From: Linnemannia elongata
Taxonomy: Eukaryota > Mortierellomycota > Mortierellomycetes > Mortierellales > Mortierellaceae
DNA: 64,000 nt
Direction: 5' to 3'
Assembly (NCBI GenBank): GCA_036320915.1
Contig: JAXBDG010000007.1
Coordinates: 1,488,001-1,552,000, forward strand
This document shows positions 11,596 through 23,938 of this stretch, piece by piece. Below the pieces are notes generated by a model, which saw only the letters and a list, made by a program, of their open reading frames with translations, did not search any database and was not told the DNA's origin. The position numbers and the translations under genes were made by a program. Position 1 is the stretch's first letter, and every line of letters starts with the position of its first letter.

Positions 11596-12740
11596 ATGAC
11601 CCATTCGACCTTCACGCCATCCATCCATCCCTGGAGAGCACCCGACCAGCATGAGGAACACCAATACCTCGCCATGATTCGTTATGTCATGGACCACGGC
11701 GAATTCCGCGCAGACCGCACAGGAACCGGCACCCGCTCCATTTTTGCCCCACCCTCCATGCGATTCTCTCTCGAGAACGACATCTTTCCCCTCCTGACCA
11801 CAAAGCGAGTCTTCTTCCGCGCCGTGGTTGAGGAGCTGTTATGGTTCGTCAAGGGTGACACTAACGGACTCCATCTCTCAGAAAAGGGTATCAAGATCTG
11901 GGAAGGCAACGGCTCGAGAGAGTACCTGGACAAGGTCGGATTGTCGCATCGCAAGGTTGGGGACTTGGGTCCTGTTTATGGATTCCAGTGGCGTCACTTT
12001 GGGGCCGAGTACAAGGATTGTGATACCGACTATACGGGTCAGGGTGTAGATCAGCTTGCGGAGGTCATCTGGAAGATCAAGAATACGCCAACTGATCGTA
12101 GAATCATCATGAGCGCATGGAACCCTGCCGGTATGCAATGTTTTGTCTCTCGCAATTGTAATTGGATACTTGTTGCCACCAATGTTTCCTAGCACAATCT
12201 CCATCTATGCAATTTTATCAATTGCTTTGGACCACTCATGTTGCCCCAATGATTCTCGCTGACAATCATGTACCTTATTTTGAAATGATAGATCTCGGAA
12301 AGATGGCATTGCCTCCTTGCCACATGTTTTGCCAGTTCTACGTGTCGACACCAACAAAGGAACAGCCCAGGGCCAAGCTCTCATGCCAGCTTTACCAGCG
12401 ATCGTGCGATATGGGACTCGGTGTTCCATTCAACATTGCGTCGTATGCATTGCTGACAAAGATGATTGCACATGTTACGAATCTGGACTGTGGCGAGTTT
12501 ATTCACACCATGGGCGATACCCACATTTACCTGGACCACACCGAGGCATTGAAGATCCAGATCGAGCGTGAACCGCGTACGTTCCCTAAGCTTTATATCC
12601 GCCCTGCCCAGACGAATGAAGCTGGAGCTGAGGGAGGAGTCAAGAGGACGATTAGCAACATTGATGAGTTTGTCTTGGAGGACTTTGTTCTGGAGGGATA
12701 TGAGCCTCACAAGAAGATTGACATGGTCATGTCGGTGTAG
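11596..12740 (+). CDS. Thymidylate synthase (EC 2.1.1.45)
   Basis: Two exons, 11596-12130 and 12292-12740, joined at a phase-1 intron, give 327 aa, close to the usual eukaryotic length. The enzyme methylates dUMP to dTMP with 5,10-methylene-tetrahydrofolate and supplies dTTP for DNA synthesis. Family blocks seen in order: [11 protein letters not shown] (the phosphate-binding Arg loop), [44 protein letters not shown] at the splice site, [11 protein letters not shown] with the catalytic Cys, [13 protein letters not shown] (dUMP contacts), and [12 protein letters not shown] near the C-terminus. The start at 11596 is the first in-frame Met, with a ~20-residue lead before the conserved region. The family is certain; the exact start is likely. 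Confidence 0.97.
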
Positions 12741-13150
12741 CCTTGCGTTGTAATAAAATCTGCGTAGTTGCGATTTGAAAGCAGCTTGGAAGCTCGAATG
12801 TGACTGGCACCAATGAATTTGCGCCACTTCATCCACACAGACAGCAGACAAGGGTGGGTGGGCTGCCTGGGTGCACATTGCTAATAGTCGTTGATACTCC
12901 CCTTCTTTCTTTTGAATTGCTCACAGACTCAACCCTCCGCATCCCTCTCTTCTTCTTCTTTGTTCTTTTGTCACTCTCATCGCACCACACCCACACTCAC
13001 ACGCACGCAGGCAAACATCAACACCCGCAACAACGACCAACAATACAGGACTGACAGTCATCCATTCAACCTCATAGTCAACAATCACCATCAGCCAGCC
13101 CACTACAACCAACAAAAAAAACTAGCAAGAAATCTCACAACAGAACAGGC
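12741..13150. other. Intergenic region between thymidylate synthase and derlin
   Basis: This 410-nt stretch contains the 3' end of thymidylate synthase and the leader of the derlin gene. It has an ACAC-rich patch near 12985-13010. No other feature is visible. Confidence 0.4.
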
Positions 13151-14819
13151 ATGGCCATCCCAATAGAGACATGGTACTACGATGTACCAATCGTCACTCG
13201 CCTCTTCGCCACCGGTGCCGCCCTGGTCGCCCTTGCAGTGGTAACACACCCTTTTTTCCTTCGAAGCAAGAACGCAGGAGTCCTTCCTTTACAATAATTG
13301 CAGTTCATTCATTAACAGCTTTGGCCTTTTTTTTCTTACTTTCCAACTTTCTCTCATCAGCAAACGGGATTCACCAATGCGTTCCAGCTCTACTTCAACT
13401 ACCAACTGGTCTTTTATCAACACCAAGTAGGTCCTCAGTCCGCTGCTGTATTTCACTAATACTTTTTACACAAAGACTCTCACAGCATACACACCTATAT
13501 AATATTTCTGACCTTGACCTTATCTTTCCCCTTGTCTGCTAGTACTGGAGACCGATCACGACATTTCTGTATTTTGGGCCTCTTGGGCTGGATTTCGTCT
13601 TCCACATGTTCTTCCTGTAAGTCCTCTCTGTCTTCCTGCAGGATAGACATAAAGAAGCACGCAGTTCTCAAGATAAGACATTGACAACCGAGGCTTCAGG
13701 ATCAGGAGAAAAGTGCAAACAAATGCTTGGTCAAAGTAGGACGATCCAGCAACAACTCTCAGGAGAGGGAGATAGTGGCACAAATGGAATCATTGGATCT
13801 AGACACGCGGACGACCGATTTGTAGCCCAAAGTGGCGTATGTTCTGCACCCACTTGTTCTCTCACCACTTTATTGACAGAAACGTTTCTAAAACTACAAT
13901 TCGATGATGTGTATGTCTGTAATTTAGAGTACGATACAGTAGGATGCTGGAAGAAGGATCGTTTTACGGACGCACAATGGACTATGCCTGGATGCTCTTC
14001 CTTTCTGCCATTTCTCTGTTGGTAAGCACCCACAAGGAAAACTATGAACGGCGGATGCACTATTTCCGAGCAATTGGATTTGATCTCAGCGTGCACAGAA
14101 TTCATATTGATTCATACCTTGCCGTTTGTACCTAATAGTGTCTGTCACCATTTGTGGCAATGCCTTTTCTTGGATCTCCATTGGCATTTACGTTGGTGTA
14201 CATCTGGTCCAGGCGCAATCCCTCAATCCCGCTGAACTTTCTTGGCCTGTTTGTGTTCACGGCGCCTTATCTGCCCTGGGTGCTTCTCGGATTCACGCTC
14301 CTTTTGAACAGCCACTTTCCGACGGGTGATCTGATGGGAATCGCCGTTGGACACATCTACTACTTTTTTGAGGACGTTTGGCCCAAGGAGCAGGCTTCAG
14401 GAGGCAGACGATACCTTCAAACACCATCCTTCCTGTACGTTACTTTTCTCATCTTTTGGACATATGTTGCCCTGCGTGTATCACCTACTTCGTCTTTTGT
14501 TTTATTAATGTGTTTTCTTTCTCTTCTTTACTCACACAGGACGCGTCCACGAGGAGTGAACATCTCTGCAGAGCTTCAGGATGAAGCGTTGCCAGAACAA
14601 GCAAATGCAGAGCAGAGTGAACAATATCCAGAGAGCGAGCAGGCAGGAACAACCGCACCCACAACCACCCTCCCATCTGCGTCAGAATCGCCATCATCAG
14701 CAGGAGGAGCTGATTCGGGAACATCTGCGACGACGACGGCTTTGGAGAATGGACCACGCATCGAGGCTCGTAATCGACCCAATGCCTCGGTACACAATCA
14801 GGTGGATCCTCTTTCTTAG
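13151..14819 (+). CDS. Derlin (Der1-like ERAD rhomboid pseudoprotease)
   Basis: Six exons reconstruct by phase: 13151-13240, 13361-13426, 13543-13616, 13928-14021, 14139-14434 and 14540-14819, giving 299 aa. Derlins sit in the ER membrane and help retrotranslocate misfolded proteins to the cytosol for degradation. The start MAIPIETWYYDVPIVTR matches the derlin N-terminus. Exon 3 carries the family WR motif (WRPITTFLYFG), and exon 4 has RMLEEGSFYGRT, a hallmark of the family. Exon 5 holds the later membrane helices and TGDLMGIAVGHIYYFFEDV, with the conserved GHIYYF block. The last exon is a polar Ser/Thr/Gln tail of about 90 residues, longer than in yeast Der1; no clear p97-binding SHP box is visible. 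No rhomboid catalytic GxSxG is present, as expected for derlins. Confidence 0.95.
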
Positions 14820-15331
14820 AACTATTTCTTCACATCTTACACCATTTAGCCAATGGACAAAAAATGAATAAACATAAACAAAAAGCTGGCCTTCAAAGTA
14901 TGAGAAGAACAATTGACGGTTTGGTACTATTTTTCCATGCACCTCTGTTGCGGATATGTGAGCCCTGCCCATTAGTTTTCTGTCCTGCCCTAATTTGTGA
15001 CACCATTCACAAAGGGAAAAGAAAGGGGCGGCGAAAACTGAAGTCAAGGGAATGACAGACAACCGATAAGGATCGAGAGTAAAGGACAAAGGGGCGAGAA
15101 GGAGAACAAGAGGTGGAATTGGTTGGCTGAAGGGTTCTGACTGGAGACGAAATAAGAAACAAGGAGTGCACACACACACACACACAAGGAGTCGGCTTTC
15201 TTACTTCTTTTTCTTCTTTCACCCTTTATCACCTTTTACTTTCTCTTTCCCTTCCTGCGTTCGTCCTTTTCTCATCAGCAAAACCCTCCATTCACATTCC
15301 TCTTCACTGACAGTTCGACAACGTTTAATTC
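14820..15331. other. Intergenic region between derlin and the ERGIC3-like gene
   Basis: This 512-nt stretch holds a (CA)n run at about 15167-15186 and a CT-rich leader before the ERGIC3-like start. No coding feature is supported. Confidence 0.4.
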
Positions 15332-15752
15332 ATGGCACAGACAAAGTTCAGCAGGTTCAAGCAGTTCGATGCCTACGCAAAGACACTTGATGACTTTCGT
15401 GTGAAAACCTCCACTGGCGCTGCAGGTAACTCTCTTCCTTACACATATGACACCCGAACGTGACAATTACCTTCTTTTGTTTTAGCTCGCTTCATGTCTC
15501 ACACATACATACTCAACTATCTTTTTTTCTTTTTTGTCTCATTCGCCTTGCATGGTTAAAGTTACGATCGCGAGCGCGGTGATTATCCTGATCCTATTCT
15601 TTGGAGAGCTGTTCAACTACCGGGCTGTCCATCTCGAGTCATCGTTGGTGGTCGACAGTGGCAGGAAGGAGAAGATGGATATTGATTTCGATATCACATT
15701 CCGCAAGATCCCATGTTATAGTATGTTCTCTTCCTTGTTCGTACAACAACTA

Positions 15753-15790
<38 letters not shown>

Positions 15791-17057
15791 CACACACAGC
15801 ATGTTTTTCATCTAAGAGCTTATTTTCGACACATACTTTCTGCTCCTTTTTGATGAATTGAAAAAATAGTTTTGACGCTGGATGTGATGGATGTGGCAGG
15901 AGAACATCAGGCGGACGTGGCGCATTCGATCTACAAGACTCAACTGGCTCCAGACGGCACCGAACTCAAGCACGAGAAGACCGAACGTAACGTTAGCAAA
16001 ACCAGTTCATCTGTCGCGTCTCTAGGATGTGCTCCACAAGCATTATGTTGTTTCAAAGCCCAAATGTCGTTCATAGATCGTTGTGTCTCACCCTTAACCC
16101 CCTTTCTTCTTCTTCCCAACTCTCGACATGTACTAAATAGACCTGGGAGATACAGGGCCAGATCCAAAGGTGGTGGGCGAGAACTACTGCGGCGACTGCT
16201 ACGGCGCCCAAAAGCCCGAATCCGGCTGCTGCAACACCTGCGAAGACGTCCGAAAGGCCTATGAAGCCTCTGGCTGGTCCTTCAACCACGCAGAAACCAT
16301 CGAACAATGCACCCGAGAAGGATACCTTGACAAGATCAAAGAACAAGCCAACCAAGGCTGTCGCATCCGCGGGAAAGTCACCGTCAACAAAGTCGCCGGT
16401 AACTTCCATGTTGCTCCAGGAAGATCCTTCCAGAGGGGTAACGCGCATGTTCATGATATTCAACAGTATCTGGAACAGGGCTTGGATTTCTCGCATCAGA
16501 TTGAACATTTGAGTTTTGGGGATAAGATCCCAAATGTTCATAATCCCTTGGATGATACGAAGGTGGAGAATGCGGAGGGGCTGTTTATGTTTCAGTATTA
16601 TTTGAAGGTTGTAGGGACAAAGTATTATTATGTGGATAAGAGGCCGGTTTTCACGAACCAGTTCTCGGTGACGCAGTATAATCGAAACCTGCAATATAAG
16701 AATGCTTGGGGTCAGATCCAAGCCCCCAATGGTCTCCCAGGTAAACCTCCCCCCCCCCCCCCCCCCCACCCCAATGCCATTTCTTGTTTATGAATTATCT
16801 CCGCATTCAATATCTTCCTGTCTACAACAACGCTTACCGTCTTTATGCATTATACCCTGATAGGTGTGTTCTTTAACTTCGACATCTCGCCGATGCTGGT
16901 GATCCAGAAGGAAGAACGCAAATCGTTTGCCTCGTTCCTGACGGGCGTCTGTGCCATCGTCGGCGGCATCTTTACAGTCGCTGGGCTTTTGGACGGAGCC
17001 ATCTGGCGCGCTGAACGGACCCTCAAGAAGAAAATGGAACTCGGCAAAGCCTTTTGA
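15332..17057 (+). CDS. ERGIC3/Erv46-like ER-Golgi cargo receptor subunit
   Basis: Five exons reconstruct by phase: 15332-15425, 15562-15720, 15870-15986, 16141-16740 and 16864-17057, giving 387 aa, close to human ERGIC3 and yeast Erv46. The protein cycles between ER and Golgi in COPII/COPI vesicles and retrieves cargo with Erv41. The N-terminus (KQFDAYAKTLDDFRVKT) is the ERGIC N-terminal block. A membrane helix follows in exon 2 (AVIILILFFGELFNY). The lumenal domain shows DVMDVAGEHQADV, then CGDCYGA and CCNTCEDV with the conserved Cys pairs, and FHVAPGRSF. A second helix lies near the C-terminus (FLTGVCAIVGGIFTVAGLLD). The short cytosolic tail is basic, KKKMELGKAF, consistent with ER recycling. 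Intron 2 has a poly-A tract and intron 4 a poly-C tract. Confidence 0.96.
15752..15787. repeat. Poly-A tract in ERGIC3 intron 2
   Basis: About 35 A residues lie within the intron between 15721 and 15869, on the sense strand. Confidence 0.85.
16746..16768. repeat. Poly-C tract in ERGIC3 intron 4
   Basis: Just inside the 5' splice site of intron 4 is a run of about 20 C residues. Poly-C is rare compared with the A/T runs elsewhere and could form i-motif or, on the other strand, G-rich structures. Confidence 0.85.
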
Positions 17058-17463
17058 GAAAGATAATCAATCACTTCTAGAAAGGAAAAAAAAAAAAAAA
17101 AAAAAAGTTTTCTACTATGATACATGTGTTTTATTCTTGCTTGTACAATATCTGTTTTTACAAAGTGAATAGGAAGTGAAGGAAAGAAAAAGAAAAATAA
17201 CTTGGCCAAAATGGAAACGCAAAAGAGACGGGTGCTGAGCTGACAACCATGACATGGCGATCAGCTTTCCATCTCTTTGCGTCTTGCTTGGATGACTTGG
17301 AGAAGCATCGACAGCATTGGCAGCACCACTGTATGGGTCGGGGCCGAAAGCTGAGAGAGAGAGAAAGAGATTCATACGAAAAGGGTGCAAAGGAAAAATG
17401 GATTGAGTAAAGAAAATCTAGTAAGCAAAAAGCTTCACTTGGTACATAAAAGGCATACAACAA
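17058..17463. other. Intergenic region between convergent genes, possible extra 3' exon
   Basis: This 406-nt stretch separates the ERGIC3-like gene and the minus-strand homeodomain gene. A minus-strand open frame around 17160-17350 follows a good acceptor (CTCTCTCTCAG at ~17350). It could be an alternative last exon of the homeodomain gene, but I could not make one phase clearly better than the others. Confidence 0.35.
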
Positions 17464-20400
17464 TTAGTGGCAATTATTTCGTACCTCATACAACTCGATC
17501 TTGCGCTTGGGTCTCGGATCGACCTGCTCGTCTTCGCCATCAGGTTCGGCAGGCGAATACGGGACAGACGCCAAATCCGGGTATTCAACAACTGGCACAT
17601 TTACTTCCCTCTCAGCTTGAACCATTCTCTCTTCACTTTCGTCGCCGAATGTCGCCGATTCCATGTGACGCTTATCCTCAGGATATTCAATCAGTAGTTT
17701 CTGTGGAGGTCTCCAGAGATCGCCACAGACGAGTTTTTCAGTTTCTTCTTTGGAAAACCGGAAGGCTGGGACTGCTGCCACGGCTAGCACAGCTGATTCG
17801 TCGGCATGTGCTACTGGCTCTAGAGTTGGCTCTGGGCACGATTGCTCTGGGTAATGATGCTGCTGTTGTTGCTGTTGGTGGTGTTGCTCCTGTTCATGTG
17901 TGTACTCATAGCCGTACTCATGATAGCGACCATATTCATCACGTCCATGCTCGTATCCATGATCATAATGGAGAACGTCGCGGCCACGCTCGTATCCTTG
18001 CTCGTCGCTATATGCGCGCCCATGTTCGTACCCCTCCGGATACCCATTGTTATACCCTTGACCAGATTCATGTCCCTGGTCGTACCCGCGATCATCTCGA
18101 TAATACCGGTCCCTGTCGTCCTCATAATCCATCATCCTCGTTCTCTCATCCTCCTCATCATAATAGCCACCCCAGTTGTCTCGGTCATCCCAGTTATCCT
18201 CCCGGTCATCTCGGTCACCTCGGTCGTCGTCCCGCCTACCATCATTCTCGTCATCGTAACTATACTCTTCGCGGCGGTGCTCGTCCGGGTGAGACTCAAA
18301 GAATCGAACCTCTCGAATATCGTCACCGCCTCTGAAGCGAACGACTTTCTTCTTCCTGTTCTCGGGCCTCAGGATTAGTGCAGATGGAATCAGTCTACCC
18401 GACGGAGCGACGATGTGAGACCTTGCAGTGGCTGGCATAATAGCTGCTCCTGCAATCGTGCCTGAGGACGAGTTTGTGGATGCGGTTGTAGCTGTACTTG
18501 CATTAGCGGTCGTAGTTGAAACTGTAGGAGTTTTTGGCGCTGTGGGCGTGGTTGGTGCTGATGACGTTACAGGAGACGCCGTTGAGGTAACATTCAAAGG
18601 CGCAGAGATACTCGAAAAGAAATCCAGCTGCCGCCCCAAGACAACGTCAGAAGTTGATGGAGATAACGCGCCTTGGGCCGTCCGAGGAGAGCTTGTTGTT
18701 CGAGGAGACTGGACAGGACCTCGAGGAGAGTATGGTTGACGGGGTGAAGAGGCAGCTTTGGAGGAGACGGGCGATGTAGGCACGGTAGAGGGTTTGGATG
18801 GGAGGTCTCTTCCTGTCAGTACTGAGAGCGGTATAGAACTTTTATCGATGCGTCGACTGGCTGGTCCTCCCTTGGCGGTGGGTGCTGATGGTGGCGAGAA
18901 TGCATGTGCGGAAGAGTAGGAAGTGGTTGAAGAGGACGTGGAAGAGGAGGTTGTTGTGTTCCTGTTGGAGGCGGCTGCGAGAGTCGACTTTTTGACAAAT
19001 TTAGGTAATTGTGATATGGACTATCAATTCGTCACATGGAAAACATAAAAGAGTATCAGTATTGACATGAGTTAATCAATTCAAATTCTCGGAGCTAATT
19101 AGTGGTGAGTAGAGAAAAAAGCTTTACCTCGGAGGCACTTGCACTGGATCCTGCATCCATCTTGGCTCGTTTACGTCCATCGACCAGCGATTGACTCGGT
19201 TCCGAGCGAGAACTGTACCGATCCCCCGTCCTGCTCCACTCCGCAAGCAGTTCCGATGCCGCCCTGACGATCTCTATAAGACACAATATAGACATGTATA
19301 AGAGTTAGCTTCCGGCTGTGTGTCAAGGTACCATTACAAAGACGCTATCAACCCCTACAACATACCTTCCGGATACGCTACATCGTTAGCGAGCTGCTTG
19401 ATAAGTTGCGTATAGTCCGAATGACGATATTCTGGAGGTGCACGTCTCAAGGTCTTGATCGCATTCGTAACAATATGTACAACCTCCTTTGGTTGCTGCT
19501 CGCCATCGTATGGGTCCTCCATGTTATCAATCTCTTTCCTGCCCTCCTTGATCCATTCAACAATCCTAGCCAGTCCTTCAGTCTTTGCAAACCTATGCCC
19601 ATTCCACAGAAAAGAAAGTGTAGTGTTAGAAATACAGTAGTCAATGCTTTCAAAGCATAAACGACGCCGGGAGTAAAATCTAATGGCACCACTTACTCAT
19701 CGTGAACTGTTTGGTCCTTTGTATAACTAAGTGAATTGATTATATACTTGCGCCCCAGTGAGTCTCCTGCCAAGACCACAAGCTTTGCAAGTTCAGGGAC
19801 ATGTCCTTTGTGGGCGATAGACCCGCCTCTCAGCATGGGAAATAAACAGCCCCTGACCTGAGAGGTCGTCATCTATATTGTAAAGAGGAAAATAATAATC
19901 TTGTTACTAAATAATGCCGCCATCAACATAGACTAGAAACCCCATTAAAATATTGACTTCCAGCAATACCTGGTTACTTGAGTCCCCCTTTTTTGACTGC
20001 GCTTTATCAAGTAGAGATTTAGAAGTGGAAAGGCTCCGTGCTTGTATAGTGGAAGGACGGTAGTTAACGCTTCTGCTTCCTAGGACGCCATCGGCCGTGG
20101 GCGTTCCTTCCCGGTCAATACTATATATATGGCAAAAAAATTAGCTCGAGTTCGTATGCTAATCGATATCTCCTCAATACAAGCTATGACACCATATATG
20201 CTGGCAATTTGCCTCACCTGGTTAACGCGCCAGAGGCGACATTCCGCGTAGGCCCGTTCCTTGTAGCCTCGCTCCGTGATGGTTCGATGAGCGATGGCTC
20301 GATGGGTGATGGCTCGATGAGTGATGGCTCAGTCCGCGAAGGGTAGCTTTGTACCTGCAGCGCAATTGCTGCCGATGCGGTGGCACGAGGAGGTATACTA

Positions 20401-21228
20401 TGGGAAGGAGGCAACTGCAGCGGAGCCTCTCCCGCTTCCCTCTTCGCTTTGGCGCGCCTGTTGGTGAACCAATTCCGCACCTAAAAGTTGATATTAAAGC
20501 ATACATGCATTTTGATTTAGCAACGGGACAGAGAGCTTATCATATGCGCAAGTTTTCGTCAACCATCCATGCCAAGGAAGCAGGAACAAGCTCTACCTTT
20601 GTTACGGTTAATGACAACCTGGCTGCTATCTCTCCGACTTCATCCATCTCTGGTCTCGGTCTCATGTTGAAGATCGACTCGAGATACTCTCTCTGGTCTG
20701 CGGTGACATGCCGTATTACTGTTGTTGGCTGTGAGGTCGTGATTGTAACTGGGGTTGCAATGGTAAGGGCTGGTCTAGCTATTTGCAAGTGAAACAAAGA
20801 TAATATGAACGGTGTTAATATCCACCAGTTGATTACATTTGTTTTGTTCTGTAGACGCGTCTCTGTTTCGCTCCTTGCAGGAACAGTTTGTCGTGCAAAG
20901 GCAGAGCTGACGCGTCGTTGTTTCTAGAATCTCACATTTTCATGTATCGCCTCTCATCTCGCTCGTTCTCACCAGACGTCTCTTGGCGCGTGCTTCCAGA
21001 AGCCTGAGCAGCTGCCTGAGAAGTTGAGCCGCTGCCATTCGAAGGCGGTGGTCCGTTGTATATGAACGGTATATTCACAGACGAGACAAAGAATCTCTTC
21101 TGAATCTGTAACGATTCCGAAGCTCTACTATTGTCACCTCCATTAGTACCATTGGATCCGGGGGACGAGGTTGAGAGTAATGAGTGTGAGGGTTGGTGAC
21201 CGTCCCAAGGATTCTGGCCAGAGGCCAT
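17464..21228 (-). CDS. Homeodomain + TFIIS-N (LW) + PP1-docking protein, LUMINIDEPENDENS/PNUTS-like
   Basis: Eight exons reconstruct by phase: 21228-20973, 20778-20597, 20480-20218, 20120-19970, 19872-19697, 19592-19366, 19273-19128 and 19020-17464, giving about 985 aa. Residues ~105-162 are a homeodomain, from REYLESIFNMRPRPEMDEVG through helix 3 VRNWFTNRRAKAKR; the exon 2/3 join falls inside it. Residues ~350-435 resemble a TFIIS N-terminal/LW domain (IKTLRRAPPEYRHSDYTQLI then EIVRAASELLAEWSR). At ~692-696 is KVVRF, an RVxF-type PP1-docking motif, followed by DDIREVRFFESHPDE, like the segment after the PP1 motif of PNUTS. Later come imperfect Tyr-Glu-His-Gly-Arg repeats, poly-Gln/His and a conserved-looking acidic block. 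This layout matches plant LUMINIDEPENDENS and animal PNUTS/S. pombe Ppn1, which link PP1 phosphatase to transcription termination. The 3' end may have another exon. Function is inferred from the layout. Confidence 0.8.
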
Positions 21229-22067
21229 CCCTTTTGCGTTTCAGCGGCGACGAAGGGGATATGTGTACTGCTGTTGTTGTTATTGCAGGAGGGGGGTGAT
21301 GTGATGCAGCTGTGTTCTCCGGATGTGGCGTGGACTTCTGGCTGACGGGAAGAAGCGAGTGAACGTGTCGATGCTGGAAGAAGTGGGGGGGTCGAAGAAC
21401 AATGCCATAATAAGAGTTGTCAAAATGAAAAAAGGCATACATAGTGGCTTGTACCAGATCACACAATTCTTGCCACCAACTTTTACCTGGAACCGATGAT
21501 GAAGAGGATCCAGTTAGGAACCATTGACGCAGCTGATTACCGATAAGAACGCTTGCCCCAAAATGGTGATCCTTAGAGGCTTGGACCCGTGTTCAATTCA
21601 TCCAAAGAGACTCCAGGTCCCAGTACTTGGACTGAGACGTGAGCCAATGGTCCCCGGCTATGACTATCATTGCTTGTGGGTCAAAGTTATCAAGTGAAAC
21701 TTGGTGGCGCCAATTGGCCCAAGAGAGAGAGGGGTGACTGTGCGGCTTTCTTTGTCACCTTTTTTTTCTTTTCTCTTTCGGTGTCCTTTTTCCCCACTGT
21801 CGATTTTTTTCTACGTTTTTTTCCCACAAAGTTAATCTTTGTGTCCCCTTTTGCTGATCAGAATCATCCTCTCGACCTCTTATCTTCTTTCCTTTTCTCT
21901 TATTACATCAGCCTTTCTCTTACTCCTCTCAATCGCCTACTCATTATTCACCCATTCACTCTTCACTGAAAGCCGCAATTTGCTAACGGTCAATCTTTCA
22001 CTTTCACAGACACTCTCTCCTCTCCACTCGCCATCTTTCTTCACTGCTGCACAGCTCACATCGCTCA
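21229..22067. other. Divergent promoter region
   Basis: This 839-nt stretch lies between divergent genes, the homeodomain protein (-) and the Golgi diphosphatase (+). The right half is CT-rich on the sense strand of the diphosphatase (about 21740-22060), the leader type seen upstream of several genes here. Open frames near 21143-21466 on the minus strand overlap the first homeodomain exon in another frame and are probably shadows. Confidence 0.5.
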
Positions 22068-23938
22068 ATGATCCAGGAACACAAACCGGTCGCTTCACTC
22101 TTAAGAAGGAGCAGCAGCGACAAAGAGGACGACCTTGCATCCCTAGACCCCAGCCCCATCAACTCTACTGCGACAACAACCGCAACAAGGCGGCACGTTG
22201 CAACTATACCCAAGCCCAATTCTCCAAACCCCGCACCCATCCCCGACGCAGCAGCACAAGACAGCCCTGTCCGAGCCAAGACGGACAAACCTCGGCCGAA
22301 AGGATCGCTTGTAGGCCTTCTTGTGACGAATCGGTCGTATTGGACACTTGCGGTCGTTCTATTTGCAGCTTTCGTCTTTATTCCCCATGTTCACGAGCGC
22401 CTGTTCTCGAGAGGTTAGTTATCCACCAAGTGAAAATGCATGTGTCAATTTATTGGTCATGGGAAGGTTGTCTGACCCTGGCTGCTCTTTTACTCTAAAC
22501 CACATAGAATTGCATGCTTCGAGACCATGGCCCAACAACATTACATCGACACACTGCAAAAAAGCACACCCAGGAAGACCTCTAGTCCAGTATGTCCTCA
22601 TGGTCGACGCTGGATCCATGGGCTCTCGGATTCACGTCTACAAATTCAACTACTGCAACGCTACACCAGAGCTGGAGGGAGATACTTTTGGACATGTTGA
22701 GCCAGGATTGTCTTCGTACGACGGCGATTCGGAGGGTGCTGCTAGGAGTCTTGACAAACTGTTGGATCTCGCTCTCAAGACTGTCCCTACCTACCTTCAT
22801 TCAAGCACGCCTGTCGCAGTCAAGGCTACCGCAGGATTGCGGCTCTTGGGAGAAGAGAAGTCAGAGATGATTCTGGCGGCTGTTCGCAGGAGGCTGGAAT
22901 CCACGTACCCATTCCCTATCGTCAAAGATCAAGGCGTCGCTGTCATGGATGGCGCGGACGAAGGTATGCAAGCGTTGCTGGCGTTTTAATCTTTCTGCTC
23001 TTAGGACTAATTGTTTGTAATACTCACACTGAGAAAGGTCTCGTTTTTCGCATTTAGGTGTGTACGCATGGGTCACAGTCAACTACCTGCTAGAACGATT
23101 CAATTCTTTCAAAAAGAAACCGACTGTGGCGATCTTGGATCTCGGAGGCGCTTCGACGCAGGTTGTTTTTGAGCCACGCGTCGTGGCGGGACACTCGGTC
23201 GCACAAGGAGAGCATCGATACCCGATGAACTTTAACGGAAACGAATATGTTCTGTACCAACACTCGCACCTCGGCTACGGACTGATCATGGCGCGTTCTC
23301 AAATTAACAACTATGTCGTCGCCAATCCTCTGAATGCTAAACATGGAGTCATTCTTGGAGACAAGGAGTATGCGCATCCTTGCCTACCGGTCGGCACTCG
23401 TCAGGACTTTGTGGCTGCCGACAATGAGCAGGTCGTTCTCGTAGGCGTTTCGGATCCAACGGACCAGTGCAAGGCAATGGTGGAGGCCATCTTTTACAAG
23501 CACAAGAAGTGCGACATGTCGCCCTGCTCCTTCAACGGAGTCTATCAACCATCACTTCACGCCACTGCCGAGGACGACATTTACGCGTTTTCGTTCTTCT
23601 TCGATCTGACAGCGCCATTCCGACTTGGCAGTGCTACGCTGGCTCAGGAGATGACGATTGGGGAAATCGAAGAACTGACGGACCGGGTCTGCATTGGCGA
23701 CGAGGACGGCTTCCTTGACTTTCAGGACTCTGCCGAGGCTATGAAGGAGCTCCGCAAGTCTGCAAACATTTGTATGGATCTGAGGTTCATATATGGACTC
23801 CTGCAGCATGGTTATGGCATTCCCAAGGCACGCAAGGTCAAGCTGGCCAAGAAGCTGAAGGGATACGAGACAGGTTGGACGGTCGGTGGAAGCATTGCCA
23901 TTCTGGAGGATAATTGGTTTGTTGGATCGTCGATCTGA
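22068..23938 (+). CDS. GDA1/CD39 family nucleoside diphosphatase (Golgi GDPase-like)
   Basis: Three exons, 22068-22413, 22508-22963 and 23058-23938, give 560 aa. The yeast homologue Gda1 hydrolyses GDP (and UDP) in the Golgi lumen to GMP, which lets GDP-mannose enter by antiport for glycosylation. The protein has a cytosolic N-terminus of ~90 residues, one membrane anchor (YWTLAVVLFAAFVFIPHV) and a lumenal catalytic domain, i.e. type II topology. The apyrase conserved regions are all visible: ACR1 VDAGSMGSRIHVYKF, ACR2 KATAGLRLLG, ACR3 DGADEGVYAWVTVNYLL (across the exon 2/3 join), ACR4 ILDLGGASTQVVFEP, and a C-terminal block ending YETGWTVGGSI. The GDP preference is inferred from the fungal family. 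Confidence 0.95.

Noticed and set aside
17842..18378. 178-codon plus-strand frame of almost only Val/Ile/Leu/Met
   Set aside because: It is the antisense of the Asp/Arg/Tyr-rich repeats of the homeodomain protein; GAC/CGA codons read as GTC/TCG on the other strand. Not a membrane protein gene.
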